Below are positions 61,737-64,000 of a DNA stretch of 64,000 nt, piece after piece (the first letter of the stretch is position 1; each line of letters begins with the position of its first letter). Both the position numbers and the translations under genes were made by a program. Origin of the DNA: Ostrinia nubilalis (taxonomy: Eukaryota > Arthropoda > Insecta > Lepidoptera > Crambidae). Under the pieces are notes generated by a model. It saw nothing but the letters and a program-made list of their open reading frames with translations, was not told the origin of the DNA and ran no database searches. The stretch covers positions 1,178,001-1,242,000 of the forward strand of contig NC_087104.1 of the NCBI RefSeq assembly GCF_963855985.1, read 5' to 3'.

Positions 61737-62619
61737 CTAGCTTCTGCATGCCATTTTGCGTGTCGTAAGACCAAACCAATCTAAATTGAAGGAGGTCTCA
61801 GACTGGGGTCGACGCAATTTGGTCCAATTTAACCCTACAAAGACACAAGTTTGCGCGTTCACCGCCAAAAAGTTGCCGTTTGTCGTATCCCGCTGTTTCG
61901 AGAGCACTCCCCTAACTGCCTCAGCCAATATCGGAATCCTTGGTGTCGACATATCGAGCAAAGTCCAGTTTCGTGGTCATTTAGAGGGTAAGGCTAAATT
62001 AGCCTCGAAGAAGCTTGGTGTGCTCAATAGATCGAGACGATATTTCACTCCAGCCCATCGTCTGCAACTTTACAAGGCGCAGGTTCGGCCTCATATGGAA
62101 TACTGTTCTCATCTTTGGGCAGGTGCGCCCCAGTACCAGCTTCTCCCTCTGGACCGCATTGAACGGAGAGCAGCTCGAATCGTTGACTGCCAGGACATTT
62201 CGGATCGGCTTGACCCCTTGGCGCTGCGTAGAGATGTATCCTCACTGTGCATCTTCTATCGCATGTACCACGGGGAGTGCTCCGAAGAATTATCCGGACT
62301 TATTCCTGCCGCCACTTTTCGCCACCGATCTACCCGACAGCACTTCCACCCCCATCACTTAGATGGTTGGCAGTCCACAACAGTACGTTTCTCTAGAAAC
62401 TTCCTGCCCCGTACAACCAAACTGTGGAATGGACTGTCGTCTGCGGTGTTTCCGGACGGATACGACCTGCAAGCTTTCAAGAGGAGAGCGTATCTTTATC
62501 TTAAAGGCCGGCAACGCACCTGTAACGCCCCTGGGTCTGCGGGTGTCTATGGGCGACGGTAATCACTTACCATCAGGTGATCCGTCTGCTCGTTTGCCTC
62601 CTATCACATAAAAAAAAAA
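61737..62619 (+). mobile_element. 5'-truncated LINE, C-terminal RT region and 3' UTR
   Basis: Frame 61756-62562 (no ATG) encodes about 268 residues: LVQFNPTKTQVCAFTAKKLP, then GILGVDISSKVQFRGHLEGK, RPHMEYCSHLWAGAPQY, ERRAARIVDC and a C-terminal HFHPHHLDGW...LPRTTKLWNGLSS. This is the region after YADD in Jockey-type LINEs. The 3' end ATCACTTACCATCAGGTGAT, then TCGTTTGCCTCCTATCAC and poly(A), is the widespread Lepidopteran Jockey-like end. Confidence 0.82.
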
Positions 62620-63299
62620 ATTTTTTTTTCACTTTATTTGACGTTTATGTGACATGAAAATAACATAGTTTACATACAAATGAACTACCTACTAAATACT
62701 TTTTAAAAGCACAATTCCAAATGTTACTGCAAACTTTCTCCTTTACAAAGTATTCCTAGATTTCTTAATACTTCACTAGGTACTATTGATACCAAGTCTA
62801 CTTGACGCACCTACATTGTAGCGTCACCGAAGGCTCTACATCACCGGGCTTGTATTAAATTTCAATAAAAGCGATTTGTTATCAACGTGTCGACGGGAAA
62901 AATATAATTCACTCCGCAAACCAATTTCCGGAACGTTTATAACAACAATGATATTGTATTAACGACGAAAATTGTTAGTTATCTCAAAAATACTGTGGAT
63001 TTTCCCGGGAAACTCGGAAAACAACATTATGTTTTCAAGACTGAAGTCCCTTGCGAATAATTTTACATTTTGTTGAAAGATTTTGTCAATCTTACGCCCG
63101 GTATTCGGTTCCCGAAATAATTTTACATATTAGTACGTGAGCAGTATTTTGATGTATCAATCCGATAAAAATCTAAGATTTCTTCAGGCCTATGATTGAT
63201 TGAGTTTAAATCATTAAAGCAATCACATAAACTTAAATCAAACTTAAGGTTTGAATCGGGTTTGTAGCTCGGATCTAAAGGCTAGATGCTAGCATCATC
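62620..63299. other. Non-coding stretch
   Basis: AT-rich, nothing recognised. Confidence 0.4.
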
Positions 63300-63535
63300 G
63301 TCAATATCATTTCAGTCACAGGACGTCCACTGTTAAACAATCAATGTCTCAATGATTTTCATATTGACTGGATGTTAAATCTTCTTAGTCGGGTACTCAT
63401 ATCAGAGTGATCGTGGTTGCGCTGACGAGGTACTTGGTGGGGTGATGTCATCTCCGAGGGTAGCTCTCCTGGCGATGTGCTTCCATTTCTGACGGTTAGA
63501 GGCGTCGCGATTACACTGGACTGGATGTTAAATAT
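63300..63535 (-). mobile_element. LINE 3' fragments (two pieces)
   Basis: CATTTCAGTCACAGGACGTC at 63308 is an inverted LINE end; GGGTAGCTCTCCTGGCGATG (about 63459) and TCCATTTCTGACGG resemble another LINE/repeat piece. Confidence 0.4.
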
Positions 63536-63924
63536 ATTTTCTAAAATAAAACTTTAGTGACAGAAATTCTAAAACTTTGCAAAAAACTCGTCCAAAATCC
63601 TCGTTTTCTGCCTAAGAAACGCTGAAACGTCAAAAGCCTCTAATCAGCGGGCGGTTTCGGTAATCAGACGGCTTATTGCCTCAACAGAGCTGCTCGTTTG
63701 TGTGACGAACAATGCAGTAATTTGTATTGTTATAGTATTTTTATAGAGACGTTTGTTTTTGATATGTTTGAATTGTCTTGACAATGTTTGGGCATGCATT
63801 TTTTATTGATTTCTAAAAGCTTTCGAGTAGGTACCTATAAGCAATAAGCATTGCTATGGTAGCGTTTTTAAATGACAAGAATGATAGTTAAATTCAACAT
63901 AATAAAGACATGGGTACGTTGTAC

Positions 63925-64000
63925 TTTTTTAACCGACTTTAACAAAACGAGAAGGATGTCAATTCGGTTGGTATGTTTTTAGTATACTCTTTTGGAGTCA
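63925..64000 (+). repeat. Start of an AACCGACTT-family repeat (cut by the window edge)
   Basis: TTTTTAACCGACTTTAACAA then GGATGTCAATTCGGTTGG, related to 34335-34790. Confidence 0.6.

Overview
The window is insect nuclear DNA, most likely from a moth or butterfly. It is AT-rich, intron-rich and crowded with repeat types common in Lepidoptera: short TIR elements, Lep1/Helitron-like repeats that end near a CTAG motif, LINE 3' ends that read GRPPTRWTDD, and (TTAGG)-type telomere-like repeats. I see no bacterial operons, rRNA or CRISPR.

The only host gene I can build with confidence is on the minus strand, from about 20.9 kb down through the left edge. It is a thioester-protein / alpha-2-macroglobulin / CD109-like gene. 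Twelve exons (A to L, 20891 down to 560) join with matching phases and encode about 716 residues covering MG1 to MG6, the bait segment and the start of the next MG domain. The signal-peptide exon (above 20.9 kb) and the C-terminal half (MG7, CUB, thioester domain, MG8) are not seen. Several exons exist as tandem cassettes. Exon C (MG1/MG2) has four intact 163-bp copies separated by 41-42 bp. Exon D (MG2) has one intact copy, one open copy and two decayed ones. The 3' half of exon I (MG5) has a partial copy. Exon L (after the bait) has at least seven copies, of which two long (164 bp) and two short (89 bp) ones are open. Nearly all differences between intact cassettes are synonymous. The C and L cassettes have asymmetric phases, so splicing two in series would shift the frame. 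This looks like several clusters of mutually exclusive exons in one immune-type gene, and it is the main result.

Layout: 0-1.5 kb, L cassette array. 1.8-7.0 kb, exons K to E with small elements in the introns. 7.3-8.1 kb, foldback element. 9.0-9.8 kb, D array. 9.8-19.4 kb, a large intron full of elements (TIR elements, tRNA-derived SINE, LINE remnant). 19.4-20.9 kb, C array, B and A. 21-30 kb, mostly non-coding with 140-150 bp MITEs and possible plus-strand 5' exons. 30.9-33.0 kb, Harbinger-type element with a broken Myb/SANT gene. 33-50 kb, nested repeats including a second foldback copy. 51.1-51.6 kb, a perfect-looking inverted repeat holding a LanC-like exon. 51.8-56.9 kb, a nearly complete LINE with intact ORF2 and an ORF1 broken by two later insertions. 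57-64 kb, sparse, with a 5'-truncated LINE at 61.7-62.6 kb.

All calls come from reading the sequence; no database search or RNA data was available.
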